64,000 bases of DNA, taken from the NCBI GenBank assembly GCA_964437465.1, contig CAYTGI010000004.1:1-64000 (forward strand), read 5' to 3'. This DNA comes from JAGQLF01 sp964437465. Its GTDB lineage: Bacteria; Patescibacteriota; Dojkabacteria; J137. The position numbers were made by a program, and so were the translations under genes. The notes beneath the pieces are model-generated. The model was given only the letters and a program-made list of their open reading frames with translations, was not told where the DNA came from and made no database searches. Within the stretch, counting starts at the first letter, position 1. Each line of letters starts with the position of its first letter. This document shows positions 16,270-26,690 of this stretch, piece after piece.

Positions 16270-16824
16270 ATGGAATTTAAGAAAGCAAATAATACATCAA
16301 TTCAAATAAAAACAAAATCTTCCAATTTTAAAATAATGTTGGAAACAGGGAATGATGGCTATTTCTCAATCAAAACTGTAAAGGAAGATGATGTGACATC
16401 CTTAGAAATACCTGGAGAATACGGCGTTGGAGGAGTGCATTTTGTAATGCTTGAAGAAAATGTTGAAGAATATAATGGGAAACCAACTGTAGTTAGCATT
16501 TCTGATACTACTTATCTTAATGTTATGGTTTTATCAAACAAGTTTGAATTATCTACAAAAGCTATCGATAAGATGCCTGATCCAGATATTATTGTTGCAC
16601 CATTTACTAGTGATTCTAAGCTTTTCTCTTTAGTTAAAAAAACTAATCCAGGATTCTTAATTTTGATTAAGGATTTTCTTGGATTTGGAGATGATGAAAA
16701 GGTTTCTTCAAAAATAAAATCTGATTTTGCATTAGCTTCAGATTCAGAAACTAAGGTAAAAATAGAGAAAAGTGATTTAGCAGGTGATGAGGATATAGTT
16801 ACGCAAGTATATATCATCAATTAA
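16270..16824 (+). CDS. Hypothetical protein, degenerate metallo-beta-lactamase-like fold
   Basis: 184 residues, no membrane segment. LEIPGEYGVGGVHFVML resembles the PGEYEv-gv block of short UlaG-like MBL-fold proteins, and the later strands (VVSISDTTYLNVMVL, DPDIIVAPF) follow that fold. The metal-binding HxHxDH is missing, so hydrolase activity is unlikely. It sits one base before dnaB and is probably cotranscribed with it. Function unknown. Confidence 0.5.
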   Translation: MEFKKANNTSIQIKTKSSNFKIMLETGNDGYFSIKTVKEDDVTSLEIPGEYGVGGVHFVMLEENVEEYNGKPTVVSISDTTYLNVMVLSNKFELSTKAIDKMPDPDIIVAPFTSDSKLFSLVKKTNPGFLILIKDFLGFGDDEKVSSKIKSDFALASDSETKVKIEKSDLAGDEDIVTQVYIIN

Positions 16825-16825
16825 A

Positions 16826-18139
16826 ATGGCAGATAGAGTCCCACCTCAAAACATTGATGCTGAAAGAGCTGTAATAGGTTCGGTACTTATTGACAACAAT
16901 GTTTTAGATAAGATTTCTGATACATTAGAGCCATCGTATTTCTACGATCCAAGACACTCAATTATCTTTGAGGCAATGATGGATCTATATCAAGATGCAA
17001 ATCCAGTTGATGTTGTAACTCTAACTTCACAGTTAAAAAAGAAGAAAAAGTTCAAGCAAGTTGGAGGCGGTGTTTATCTCTCCGAGATAATATCATTAGT
17101 ACCTACTTCTGCGAATGTTAAAAACTACGCGAATTTGGTTAGAGAAATGTTTGTCAGAAGATCTCTAATCTCTTTTAGTGGAAAACTAGATGAGATGGCA
17201 AGGGAAGAAACCGAAAGTGTTGACAATATACTAGATTCGATAGAAAGTGAGGTTGTATCACTCTCAAGAGATAATACTAAACAGGATTTTTATGACTCAG
17301 CAACTTTACTTGAGCTTCAGATGCAAAAAGCAGATGAATACGCAAAAAATCCAGACGGGCTAAGAGGTTTGCCAAGTGGTCTTAAAAATGTTGATCAGAT
17401 TTTGGGAGGTTTTCATAACTCAGATTTAATTATTCTAGCTGGACGTCCAGGAGGAGGTAAAAGTGCTATGGGATTTAGTATCGCTAGAAATGTTGCGGTT
17501 AATGAAAAGAAGACAGTCGCAATCTTTTCTCTAGAAATGCCTGCAATTCAAGTTATGGAAAGAATGTTAGCTCAACAGATTCAAGTGAACTTATGGAATA
17601 TTAGGATGGGAAAGATGACTGATCAAGAGTTTAAAAGATATCCAGAAGGAGCAGGAAAGCTTTCAGAGGCAAATATTCTTATAGATGAAACTCCAGGAAT
17701 TACAATTATGCAACTGAGAAGTAAGATAAGGAAATTAATGCTAGATAAGGGTTTGGATATGGTTGTAATCGACTATCTTCAACTTATGCAGACAAGAGAG
17801 ATTGATAATAGAGCACAAGCTGTAGGAGAAATATCTAGATCTCTCAAAATTCTTGCTAGAGAATTAAGTATTCCGATAATTTGCCTTTCTCAGCTTAATA
17901 GAGCTGTAGAGAGTAGAGCAGATAGAACGCCTCAATTGTCAGATCTTAGAGAATCCGGATCTATCGAACAGGATGCAGATGTTGTTCTATTCTTGAGTAG
18001 AGAAACTCATTTCGATGAAGAGGAAGAAGATAAGAATCCAGTTGTTCAATTTACTGTTGCAAAACACAGAAATGGTCCTATTGGAATGTGTAAGTTAGAA
18101 TTTATGGGTGCTCAGCAGAGGTTTATTGATATTGATTGA
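16826..18139 (+). CDS. dnaB: Replicative DNA helicase DnaB
   Basis: Ring helicase that unwinds the fork. N-terminal domain PPQNIDAERAVIGSVLIDNN; RecA-like domain with Walker A AGRPGGGKSAMGFSIA, Walker B VVIDYLQLM, and the motifs LSQLNRAVESRADRTPQLSD in part and ESGSIEQDADVV. 437 residues is normal; no intein. The stop is TGA, which shows that TGA terminates in this genome. Confidence 0.97.
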   Translation: MADRVPPQNIDAERAVIGSVLIDNNVLDKISDTLEPSYFYDPRHSIIFEAMMDLYQDANPVDVVTLTSQLKKKKKFKQVGGGVYLSEIISLVPTSANVKNYANLVREMFVRRSLISFSGKLDEMAREETESVDNILDSIESEVVSLSRDNTKQDFYDSATLLELQMQKADEYAKNPDGLRGLPSGLKNVDQILGGFHNSDLIILAGRPGGGKSAMGFSIARNVAVNEKKTVAIFSLEMPAIQVMERMLAQQIQVNLWNIRMGKMTDQEFKRYPEGAGKLSEANILIDETPGITIMQLRSKIRKLMLDKGLDMVVIDYLQLMQTREIDNRAQAVGEISRSLKILARELSIPIICLSQLNRAVESRADRTPQLSDLRESGSIEQDADVVLFLSRETHFDEEEEDKNPVVQFTVAKHRNGPIGMCKLEFMGAQQRFIDID

Positions 18140-18161
18140 GTTGTAAGTGATAAGTTTTAAG
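18139..18161 (+). repeat. Intergenic AGTTGTAAG-type repeat, copy 2
   Basis: AGTTGTAAGTGATAAGTTTTAAG begins at the last base of the dnaB stop; shares both ends with copy 1 but lacks its middle 7-8 nt. Confidence 0.4.
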
Positions 18162-18168
18162 ATATAGG

Positions 18169-18177
18169 TGTTATAAT
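18169..18177 (+). promoter_or_regulatory. tRNA-Leu promoter, extended -10
   Basis: TGtTATAAT, 11 nt upstream of the mature tRNA. Confidence 0.6.
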
Positions 18178-18188
18178 TTTCTCTATAA

Positions 18189-18277
18189 GCCGAAGTGGTG
18201 GAATTGGTAGACACGTCGGACTCAAAATCCGATGAAGGTTATACTTCGTGAGGGTTCAAGTCCCTCCTTCGGTACCA
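18189..18277 (+). tRNA. tRNA-Leu (anticodon CAA)
   Basis: A class II tRNA of 89 nt. The acceptor GCCGAAG pairs with CTTCGGT (first pair G-U), and discriminator A and CCA are encoded. The anticodon arm TCGGA-CTCAAAA-TCCGA gives anticodon CAA, reading UUG. The long variable arm and GGTTCAAGTCC T arm are normal. Confidence 0.97.
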
Positions 18278-18287
18278 TAATTCGTTT

Positions 18288-18308
18288 AAAAACTTCGTAG
18301 AGTTTTTT
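18288..18308. terminator. Bidirectional terminator between tRNA-Leu and the giant gene
   Basis: AAAAACT-tcgtag-AGTTTTTT forms a 7-bp stem that gives a U run on either strand, serving tRNA-Leu on plus and the giant gene on minus. Confidence 0.7.
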
Positions 18309-18314
18309 AATACA

Positions 18315-21300
18315 CTAGCTTCCAAACTTATTATTAGATTTTTTTTCTTTTTTTCTTTCTAAACCAATCTTAATACTTTTATCCGCTTTCTTTTTCTCTG
18401 CAGTGCTTACTCCATTATTAGTATCAGGAAGAGAATAGTTTTCATCATTAACCATAAGTAAATAGTCTTCGTTATTTTCTTTAAATCTCAATGTTCCATC
18501 CTTATCACTTATAAGAATATCCTTTAATTTATTAGTGTCTTTTTCAATAACTCTAATTCTTAGTCCTCCGATTCTATCGGAAGATTCTATATCATAAACA
18601 TATCCTAGTGGATTGATAATAAGCATTATCCTTAAGGTATAAATCAATATTGATAATATAAATCCAGCTGCCAAAACGACTGAAACAGGTTGAGGATTAG
18701 TTATTGCAGAGTAGAGAGAGAAGATTGTAGCTACTATAAATATAACTTTATGTAGCGAATCTAAAGTATCTCTTAATTCTATTTGTAATTTTTTAATAAG
18801 GCTTACTTTATCATGGCTCGTCAATGACTTAAGAGCAAAGTCCTCTACAATAAGTTTTTGTGTTTTAGAAATATTTATTTTTTTATTAATAGGCTTGTAA
18901 TTAGAGTGCCTTATTTCCAGACCGTATTTCCCTTTCTCAACACTGAATCCAAATTTGCCATCAAATCCTGTTACAGTTTCTTCTATGAAACTTTCATTAT
19001 CATCATAAAGTCTTATTGTTACAAAAGGAATTGGCTTAAAAGAATCTTGGTCGTAAATAATCCCCCATTCTTTTCTTTTACCTATATTTTTGAGAATTGC
19101 AAAAAATAGTAATATTAATTTAGGATATGCAAGCCCATATGTTGCGACAACAATTGCTCCTGCTGAGACTGGTATTGAAATAGGATTATTGCTAATGAAT
19201 TTAGCAGTTGAATTAATTATGTTATTTTCAACTGTAGTTTGATCTTCAGCCGGGACTGGAATATCTTCTTCAGTCCTATCGTCAGGAATGAAAGTATCTT
19301 CTTCGTTTTGACCTTCATTAGGAACATTTTCTGAATTATTACCCTCATCATCAAAAATCAATCCACTTTCACTTTCTATACTTTCCTGATCGGTAGAGTC
19401 AACTTGATCTTCAGTCTCATCATCAATAATTTCTCCTGCATCCACTGGTTCTTCAATTATCTCTTCATCTGGCACTGGCTCTTCCCCTTCTTCTGGTTGG
19501 ATTTCAGGTTCAACATAGTCAACTATAAAGGCAGTATTTCCGCTATTTACATATTCGTAACTCGAGCTAAGGGAGCTTGCATCTATTGTTCTGACTCTTA
19601 CATAGTACGGACCGTTCGGTAATGAGCTAACGTCACCTCCAACATAGTAGGTTCCTCCTCCTTGACCGACAGTATAGCTTCTTGATCCTTGAGATCCTAA
19701 GATTGATTCAAAATCAATAATTAATGAACTAAAATCACTGTTATCATCAATTTGAATTTGATATTTAACACTTTGACCTGAATTTTGATCTGATAAATCA
19801 AAAGAAATTATTGGTGTATTATTAATTATAATTCCTCCTGTAACATTACTACTAGGCCCAAAGTTAGTTGGAACACTTGGAGCATATTGGATTCCAGGAG
19901 AATCTTCTGGAACCGATTGTCCTTGAATTTCAAAGGAAATATTATCCCCTGATGGTTGGATATAGTCTGAAGTAATCCCACCTTCATCTATAGTTCTTAC
20001 ACGCCAATAGTAATCTCCACTATCTAAACTTTGTCCTGGACTTCCTTCTTCATATCCTGATGTGAATGAAGCTCCAAGAACATTTGGTCCTAGTGAGCTC
20101 GCAATTACCAGTCTATTTGGGTTAAATACGCTTGCTACAATTCCTTGTCCAACTGTAAATGTCTTTTCTCCTTGGGTTGTAAGAGGTGAGATATAGTTCA
20201 CTACCAATGAAGTAAATGCTTTATTATCTGCGATCTGTATTTGGTACCTTACAAGATCTGTTGGATCTGGATCCGTTACTTCAAAAGTAAAGCTAGGTCT
20301 ATTTGTTGAAAGAGTAGAGCCGTCTGATAAGTTAGCTGAAGTTTTATTTGCAGGTTGATTTGGTTTTCTTGTAATTCTAAATGCAACACTTCCTGAATTC
20401 GCAGTAGAAAAACCTGAAGTATTACCATTTTGATCATATCCCCTTACACGCCAATAATAATCTCCACTTACAAGTTCTTGGTCAACGGAACCAATTGTAT
20501 ATGTACCTCCTAGAGCAGATTGTCCAACTTCAAAATTTCTTATATCTTGAAATCCAAGAGCTGAAGTATAATCAACAACTGGCGAACTAAAATCACTATT
20601 ATCGTCAATTTGAATTTGGTAACCAACTTGCTGAAAAGAATCAGGATCGAAAATAGTGAATACAAATCTTGGTGTTGAGTCAATATCACTAGATGCGTCG
20701 ATAGATGCTGTTGGTCCCAAGTTTGAAGGATCATCAGGACTTGCTGATAATTCAAAAGCATGTGATAGATTATTTGCTTCAGTGTAATTTGATTCTAAAT
20801 CATACTCATCTATTACTTTTACTCTCCAGTAATAGTTATCACTACTAAGTCTTTGGCCCAAAAAACCAGTTTGATATGTGCCACTACCAGCGGAACTACC
20901 TATTGTAAATGACTTAGTTCCTTGAGTTGTAAGTCCAGAAGTGTAATCGATCACTGGCGAACTAAAGTCACTATTATCATCAACTTGTATTTGGTATTTT
21001 AATTCCTCGCTTACATCATTATCACTAATTTCAAATGTCAAAGTAGGGGTTGAATCCGTAACTAAACTAGAATTAGTATATTCAAATGGTCCCAAATTCG
21101 AAGGATCATTAGGAGTTCCTGAAAGAATAAATGCAGTATTACCGTTATTTGCTTCTGTATAAACAGATGCTAGACCATCTTGATCAATAGTTCTAACCCT
21201 CCAGTAGTAAGTATTGCTTGCAAGGCTTTGACCTACATTACCAATAGCATAACTACCTGATCCTGCAGCTTGTCCAACTGTAAATGAGTTCATACCTTGA

Positions 21301-24300
21301 GCTCCTAGCTCAGAAGTGTAGTCAACAACAATTGAACTAAAGAATATATTTTCTGATATTTGAACTTGATATCTAACATTATCTAAAATATCTGGATCGC
21401 TTAGGTCAAATGTTAAAGTTGGTGTTGTATTTTGAGTTAATGATGCATCAATAAATAGGGATGGGCCAAGATTGGAAGGGGCATCCGGTACTCCCCCTAT
21501 TGTGAATGCTACAGATCCATTATTGGCTGTAGTATAGTTTGAACTTATATCGTTACTATCAGTTGCACTAACTCTCCAGTAATACCCTCCGTTTCCATAA
21601 CTTTGTCCCTGGCTACCGATATTGTAGCTACCTCCACCTGCAGCTTGTCCAACTGTAAAAGTAAAGGAACCCTGCTGAGAAAGAGCCGATGAATAATCAG
21701 TAATTATATTTGAAAAATCACTTGTGTTAGAAATTTGTATCCTAAATCTAACTGTATCAGAAACATCTGGATCATTTATATCAATAGTAAATGTTGGTTG
21801 GGTACTTCCAGAATCACCTCCACCAACAACAGTGAGTGGGCCTAAATTAAAAGGATCATTAGGTGAGGCAGTTATCTGGAATGCAATATTTCCTGAATTT
21901 ACAGTTCTATAAGTTGATTCGTTATTAGCTTCATCTATTGCTTTAACTCTCCAATAATAACTTCCACTACTTAATATCTGGCCAGAATTTCCTAATGTAT
22001 AAGTTCCCGCTCCTTCAGTTTGACCAACTGTAAAAATATTAACACCTTGAGATAGTAGCTCTGAAGTATAATCAATAACTGGAGAGCTGAAATCGTTGCT
22101 ATCATCAATTTGAATTTGATATCTAACTTCTTCTAAAGAATCAGGATCGTCGATGTCAAACGAGAATGATGGCTGAGTATTTACACTAGTACTGCCATTA
22201 ATTGAAGAACCAGGTCCTAGTGAATCGGGAGTATTTGGAGGAGCGATTACAGTAAATGCAACATCACCGTTATTTGCAGGTACAAATGTTGATTCTAAAT
22301 CAAATTGATCGATTGCCTTGACTCTCCAATAATAGTTTCCTGATGGTAGTGCACTATTTACAATGAATGTTCTAATACCCTGAGAACCTAATCCCGATGT
22401 AAAATCTATAACTGTAGTACTGAAGTCTGATTGAGAAGAAATCTGTACGTTATATCTAATTAACTCTCCAGAATTAGGATCTGATAATTCAAAAGATACC
22501 TCTGGTGTAACATCAAAAATTGTACTACCGTTAACTAAATTCGCGGGTCCTAAATTACTTGGGTTTGAAGGACTATTGGATATTGAAAAGGCAATATTTC
22601 CTCCATTTGCTACTGTGTAAGCAGATTCTAAATCCGTGTTGTCTATTCCTTTAACTCTCCAATAATAACTCCCACTGTTTAAAGTTTGTCCTTCTGAACC
22701 TACAGTGTACGAACCTCCATTATCTTCACCGACGGTATAAGATCTTGATCCTTGTGATCCTAAAGCAGACGTATAGTCTAAAACAATACTAGTAAAATTA
22801 CTTACAGTTGAGATTTGAATTCTATACTTTACTGTATCTGCAACATCAAGATCATTAATCTCAAAACTCAGTGTAGGTTGATTGAGGCTTATAACGCCAT
22901 TAGTGACTACATTTTCAGGGCCTAGATTTAGAGGAGCATCTGGAGCTCCACCTCCTACACTGAAAGCAATACCTCCACCATTAGCGACGACATATCCAGA
23001 CTCAACACCGTTATTATCAATAGCTTTGACTCTCCAATAATAATCGGTCTCAGCTAAAACCTGTCCGACACTCCCAATAAAATAAGTACCTCCTCCTTCA
23101 GCTTGACCAACTGTATAAGAATTATTTCCTTGAGAGAGAAGAGTAGATTCATAATTTACTATAGGGCTTGAAAAATCATTTGAATCGTCTATTTGAATTT
23201 GATATCTAACTGTATCTCCGACATCTGGATCAGATAGATTAAAGCTAAGTGTTGGTTGTGTATTTAATGTTGAAGATCCATCAACTCTATTCGCTGGTCC
23301 AAGATTTGTAGGATCATTTGGAGGGGTAGTTATTCTAAAAGCTATTGAACCATTGTTTGCTGTTGAATAACCAGATTCTTCTGTTCCATCATCAATACCT
23401 TTTACTCTCCAATAATAGCTTCCAGGAGGCAATGACTGACCATCTGAACCGACAGTGTAGCTACCAGAACCAGCAGCTTGGCCTACTGTAAAGTTAAACG
23501 CCCCTTGAGCTGAGAGATCTGAAGTATAATCAATTATTGGAGAACTAAAGTTAGAAGTATCATCTACCTGAATTTGGTATCTAACTGTATCTCCGACATC
23601 CGGATCTGTTATAGAAAAGTTCAAAGTAGGTTGGCTTTCTGCACTTACAGTTCCATTGACTTTGTTAGTCGGCCCAAGATTAGTTGGGTTATAAGGAGCT
23701 CCAGAGATTGTGAAAGCTATATTTCCTGAATTTGCTAAGGCATAAGATGATTCAGCTGCATTATTATCAATTGCTTTTACTTTCCAATAATAATTTCCAA
23801 TCGGAAGAGACTGTCCAGCTGAACCAACATTATAAATTCCTAAGCCTTCAGCTTGTCCTACAGTAAATGATCTAACTCCTTTATCGTCTAATTCAGAAGT
23901 ATAGTCAATAATAATATTAGAGTAATCACTTGTTGTTGATATCTGAATATTGTACTGCAAGGTATCTAATGGATTTAGCGAATCATCCAAAGTAAAGTTC
24001 ATTGAAGGGGTGAAATCTGAAATTATATTTCCGCTTACTGAATTTACTGGCCCAAGATTATCAGGAACATCGGGTATGTTATTTGCAAAATCGTAGTTTG
24101 TATTGTTACCACCATTATTACTTCCTGTTCCGCTTAATATAATTGTAGATGCGTTAGCGTTAATACTATTTGCAACATCTAAATATAGTAGATCTCTATT
24201 GCCTTGTGGATCGATAGTCCATGGGTTTGATAGTGACTCTCCTCTTAATATAAGTCTATTTGTTGTATCTGTCCCTCGTAAAGTTAGGTCATTTAAGATA

Positions 24301-26690
24301 GTTGTTGTATTATTATTTGAAAATCTAAGGTATCTACTTGTAGGATCATTCATTATCCTACTCAAATTGTAAAAAGTAACTCCTCCTCTAATGTATTGAT
24401 AGGTTGAAGTACTATCTATAAAATTCACTGTTCCATTATTGTGATTGAATGTACCTCCTGACTGAAGATTAAAGTCTAGTGATAAATTAATAGTAGCAGG
24501 GGCTGTTAAGACACTTCCAGATCTAATCTCAAGCAATCCTGTTGTTAAGCTATTTAGGGATGATAGATCTAATGTTGATCCATTTAGAATAAATTCACTA
24601 ACTTCTATATCTGTAAATCCATTTATTTGGGAAGAGCCTGTAAAAAGCAATTCAGCATTTGTTTGAGCTAAAATCCCGGTACCCGATAAGGTAGAGTTTG
24701 TAATACTTATCAGAAGTGCATTTTGAACAGAGTTTGATAAATTAGGTAATGTTAGGGTTGAACCAGATAAGACTGCAATATTGTCATAAAAGTTAATTTT
24801 ATTGAAAGAACTTAGATCAATATTTATTCCATCGTCAATTCTAAATCTATCAAAAGATAACTCATCAAATCCCACTATATTACCTCCAGTCTCCCAGTAG
24901 AACTCAAATGTATTCGTAGCGTCAAAATGCCCAGTGCCAGAGAAAGTTCCGTAAAGAAAAATAGGGCTAGCATTAATAATAGTAGGGTTATTACCTAAAG
25001 GTAGGTTGCAATCGGCACTAATAGTTAAATCATCTACACGTGCAAGTGGAGCAAAAGAAATTAAATTAAAGGTAGAGTTATTACAAGTGTAAGTATAATC
25101 AGCATTACTTGAATTAGGATCAAAGACAATCTCACCATTGTTAGCGTTAAAAGTAGAAGAACCGCTGATGGTGAAGTTCTGTGCAACAGACATAACAGGA
25201 GGGGCGGTAAAGTTACTATCAATAACTTGAAGAGTAGTTATGTCGATTGTACCAGAACCAATATTTGATAGGTTGAGAGAAGAATTATTTTGTAGAGTTA
25301 ATAAACCAGTGATACTTATATTGGTAAATGATGTCCAATTACTTGCATCAAAGTCTACTAATCTTGTGCTTTCTAGTATTAAACTTTCAAACCCTGAAAT
25401 TTGTGCAGTTGAATAAAGATAAAGGCTACCAGAAGATGGTGTTGTGTCAAATATGCCAGTACCTAAAATAGTTCCATAAACATTGAAAGAAGTAGAATAT
25501 CTAACTATATTTGGATTATTTCCAAGCTCGAAGTTACAATCGTCATTTATTGTCAAAGTTCTTAATAAAGAACCAGGAGCAAAAGAAATTAAATTAAAGG
25601 TAGAGTTATTACAAGTGTAAGTATAATCAGCATTACTTGAATTAGGATCAAAGACAATCTCACCATTGTTAGCGTTAAAAGTAGAAGAACCGCTGATGGT
25701 GAAGTTCTGTGCAACAGACATAACAGGAGGGGCGGTAAAGTTACTATCAATAACTTGAAGAGTAGTTATGTCGATTGTACCAGAACCAATATTTGATAGG
25801 TTGAGAGAAGAATTATTTTGTAGAGTTAATAAACCAGTGATACTTATATTGGTAAATGATGTCCAATTACTTGCATCATAATTATTTAACCTAGTACTAC
25901 CTAATTCTATGTTAGAAAACCCTAATAATTGCGAAGTGGAATAAAGATATAGATTACCACTAGAAGTAAATGAATTGTGATCAAAGGTACCAGTGCCTGA
26001 TAAAGTCCCATATAAATTTAGACTAGTATTAGCATTTACAAAATTTGGATCATTTCCCATAGGGAATGAACAATTATCACTAATATTTAAAGTTCTTAGG
26101 TTTGAACCAGGAGCGAAGGAAATTAAATTGAAAACTGCATTTCCACAGTAATATGTTTCAGTAGTTGTACTCGCGTTAGGATGGAATATTATTTCTCCAC
26201 CGTTTGCATTAAAAGTTACAGCCTCGTCAAGATAAAAATTATACTCAACAGTTAATGTAGAGGATGAAGAAGTAAAAGTGCCGGTATGTGCAGCAAATTC
26301 CTTAAATTTTACAATGCTACTTCCAAGATTCGCGTTTCCACCATTTTGTATATAAAAATTAGTTACATCAATATCTCTAGCAAAGGTTAGAGTTCCTGTA
26401 TAGTTTGCTTGAAGTTCAATTCTATAAATTGAAGAACCGAACCCGGGATCAATTATAGAATCAGTTTGTGATATTGATGTAAAACTTACTGTGCTACCTG
26501 ATCCAGGACACACATCACCAACCCAATTTGTACATGTAGACCAGTTATTATCAGCTCCTTCTCCATCCCAAGTAATTGTCGCTGCTTGTGTTCGTGGAAT
26601 TATTAATAAGGGTATAAGTATGAAAAATAGAGATATTACTATCGATACAAGTATGAATTGCTTGCTTGCTGTTTTATTGTATAGTTCCAT
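18315..26690 (-). CDS. Giant membrane-anchored surface protein with fibronectin III-like repeats
   Basis: About 2,790 residues. A signal peptide or anchor (IVISLFFILIPLLIIP) is followed by a WDGEGADNNWSTCTNW module typical of secreted beta-helix or autotransporter-like proteins, then three Cys-pair repeats (about residues 150-620) and further beta-rich sequence. Twelve repeats of about 110-150 residues follow (870-2395), each opening near NLGP and holding YQIQIDD, FTVGQ and YYWRVKAID, a fibronectin-III-like pattern. Next come an acidic Glu/Pro linker, a membrane helix (about 2500-2540), a carboxypeptidase-regulatory-like domain, two more helices and a second such domain. It is probably an adhesin or surface-layer fibre. 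ATG 26690 is preferred to TTG 26702. Confidence 0.85.
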   Translation of the reverse strand: MELYNKTASKQFILVSIVISLFFILIPLLIIPRTQAATITWDGEGADNNWSTCTNWVGDVCPGSGSTVSFTSISQTDSIIDPGFGSSIYRIELQANYTGTLTFARDIDVTNFYIQNGGNANLGSSIVKFKEFAAHTGTFTSSSSTLTVEYNFYLDEAVTFNANGGEIIFHPNASTTTETYYCGNAVFNLISFAPGSNLRTLNISDNCSFPMGNDPNFVNANTSLNLYGTLSGTGTFDHNSFTSSGNLYLYSTSQLLGFSNIELGSTRLNNYDASNWTSFTNISITGLLTLQNNSSLNLSNIGSGTIDITTLQVIDSNFTAPPVMSVAQNFTISGSSTFNANNGEIVFDPNSSNADYTYTCNNSTFNLISFAPGSLLRTLTINDDCNFELGNNPNIVRYSTSFNVYGTILGTGIFDTTPSSGSLYLYSTAQISGFESLILESTRLVDFDASNWTSFTNISITGLLTLQNNSSLNLSNIGSGTIDITTLQVIDSNFTAPPVMSVAQNFTISGSSTFNANNGEIVFDPNSSNADYTYTCNNSTFNLISFAPLARVDDLTISADCNLPLGNNPTIINASPIFLYGTFSGTGHFDATNTFEFYWETGGNIVGFDELSFDRFRIDDGINIDLSSFNKINFYDNIAVLSGSTLTLPNLSNSVQNALLISITNSTLSGTGILAQTNAELLFTGSSQINGFTDIEVSEFILNGSTLDLSSLNSLTTGLLEIRSGSVLTAPATINLSLDFNLQSGGTFNHNNGTVNFIDSTSTYQYIRGGVTFYNLSRIMNDPTSRYLRFSNNNTTTILNDLTLRGTDTTNRLILRGESLSNPWTIDPQGNRDLLYLDVANSINANASTIILSGTGSNNGGNNTNYDFANNIPDVPDNLGPVNSVSGNIISDFTPSMNFTLDDSLNPLDTLQYNIQISTTSDYSNIIIDYTSELDDKGVRSFTVGQAEGLGIYNVGSAGQSLPIGNYYWKVKAIDNNAAESSYALANSGNIAFTISGAPYNPTNLGPTNKVNGTVSAESQPTLNFSITDPDVGDTVRYQIQVDDTSNFSSPIIDYTSDLSAQGAFNFTVGQAAGSGSYTVGSDGQSLPPGSYYWRVKGIDDGTEESGYSTANNGSIAFRITTPPNDPTNLGPANRVDGSSTLNTQPTLSFNLSDPDVGDTVRYQIQIDDSNDFSSPIVNYESTLLSQGNNSYTVGQAEGGGTYFIGSVGQVLAETDYYWRVKAIDNNGVESGYVVANGGGIAFSVGGGAPDAPLNLGPENVVTNGVISLNQPTLSFEINDLDVADTVKYRIQISTVSNFTSIVLDYTSALGSQGSRSYTVGEDNGGSYTVGSEGQTLNSGSYYWRVKGIDNTDLESAYTVANGGNIAFSISNSPSNPSNLGPANLVNGSTIFDVTPEVSFELSDPNSGELIRYNVQISSQSDFSTTVIDFTSGLGSQGIRTFIVNSALPSGNYYWRVKAIDQFDLESTFVPANNGDVAFTVIAPPNTPDSLGPGSSINGSTSVNTQPSFSFDIDDPDSLEEVRYQIQIDDSNDFSSPVIDYTSELLSQGVNIFTVGQTEGAGTYTLGNSGQILSSGSYYWRVKAIDEANNESTYRTVNSGNIAFQITASPNDPFNLGPLTVVGGGDSGSTQPTFTIDINDPDVSDTVRFRIQISNTSDFSNIITDYSSALSQQGSFTFTVGQAAGGGSYNIGSQGQSYGNGGYYWRVSATDSNDISSNYTTANNGSVAFTIGGVPDAPSNLGPSLFIDASLTQNTTPTLTFDLSDPDILDNVRYQVQISENIFFSSIVVDYTSELGAQGMNSFTVGQAAGSGSYAIGNVGQSLASNTYYWRVRTIDQDGLASVYTEANNGNTAFILSGTPNDPSNLGPFEYTNSSLVTDSTPTLTFEISDNDVSEELKYQIQVDDNSDFSSPVIDYTSGLTTQGTKSFTIGSSAGSGTYQTGFLGQRLSSDNYYWRVKVIDEYDLESNYTEANNLSHAFELSASPDDPSNLGPTASIDASSDIDSTPRFVFTIFDPDSFQQVGYQIQIDDNSDFSSPVVDYTSALGFQDIRNFEVGQSALGGTYTIGSVDQELVSGDYYWRVRGYDQNGNTSGFSTANSGSVAFRITRKPNQPANKTSANLSDGSTLSTNRPSFTFEVTDPDPTDLVRYQIQIADNKAFTSLVVNYISPLTTQGEKTFTVGQGIVASVFNPNRLVIASSLGPNVLGASFTSGYEEGSPGQSLDSGDYYWRVRTIDEGGITSDYIQPSGDNISFEIQGQSVPEDSPGIQYAPSVPTNFGPSSNVTGGIIINNTPIISFDLSDQNSGQSVKYQIQIDDNSDFSSLIIDFESILGSQGSRSYTVGQGGGTYYVGGDVSSLPNGPYYVRVRTIDASSLSSSYEYVNSGNTAFIVDYVEPEIQPEEGEEPVPDEEIIEEPVDAGEIIDDETEDQVDSTDQESIESESGLIFDDEGNNSENVPNEGQNEEDTFIPDDRTEEDIPVPAEDQTTVENNIINSTAKFISNNPISIPVSAGAIVVATYGLAYPKLILLFFAILKNIGKRKEWGIIYDQDSFKPIPFVTIRLYDDNESFIEETVTGFDGKFGFSVEKGKYGLEIRHSNYKPINKKINISKTQKLIVEDFALKSLTSHDKVSLIKKLQIELRDTLDSLHKVIFIVATIFSLYSAITNPQPVSVVLAAGFILSILIYTLRIMLIINPLGYVYDIESSDRIGGLRIRVIEKDTNKLKDILISDKDGTLRFKENNEDYLLMVNDENYSLPDTNNGVSTAEKKKADKSIKIGLERKKEKKSNNKFGS
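25048..25350 (-). repeat. 303-bp perfect direct repeat inside the giant gene, copy A
   Basis: Identical base for base to 25576-25878, offset 528 bp (176 codons). Encodes the DASNWTSFTNISITGLLTL to FNLISFAP module. Confidence 0.95.
25576..25878 (-). repeat. 303-bp perfect direct repeat inside the giant gene, copy B
   Basis: Identical to 25048-25350, including silent positions, while the flanking parts of each 176-residue unit have diverged. This points to recent duplication or gene conversion. Confidence 0.95.
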
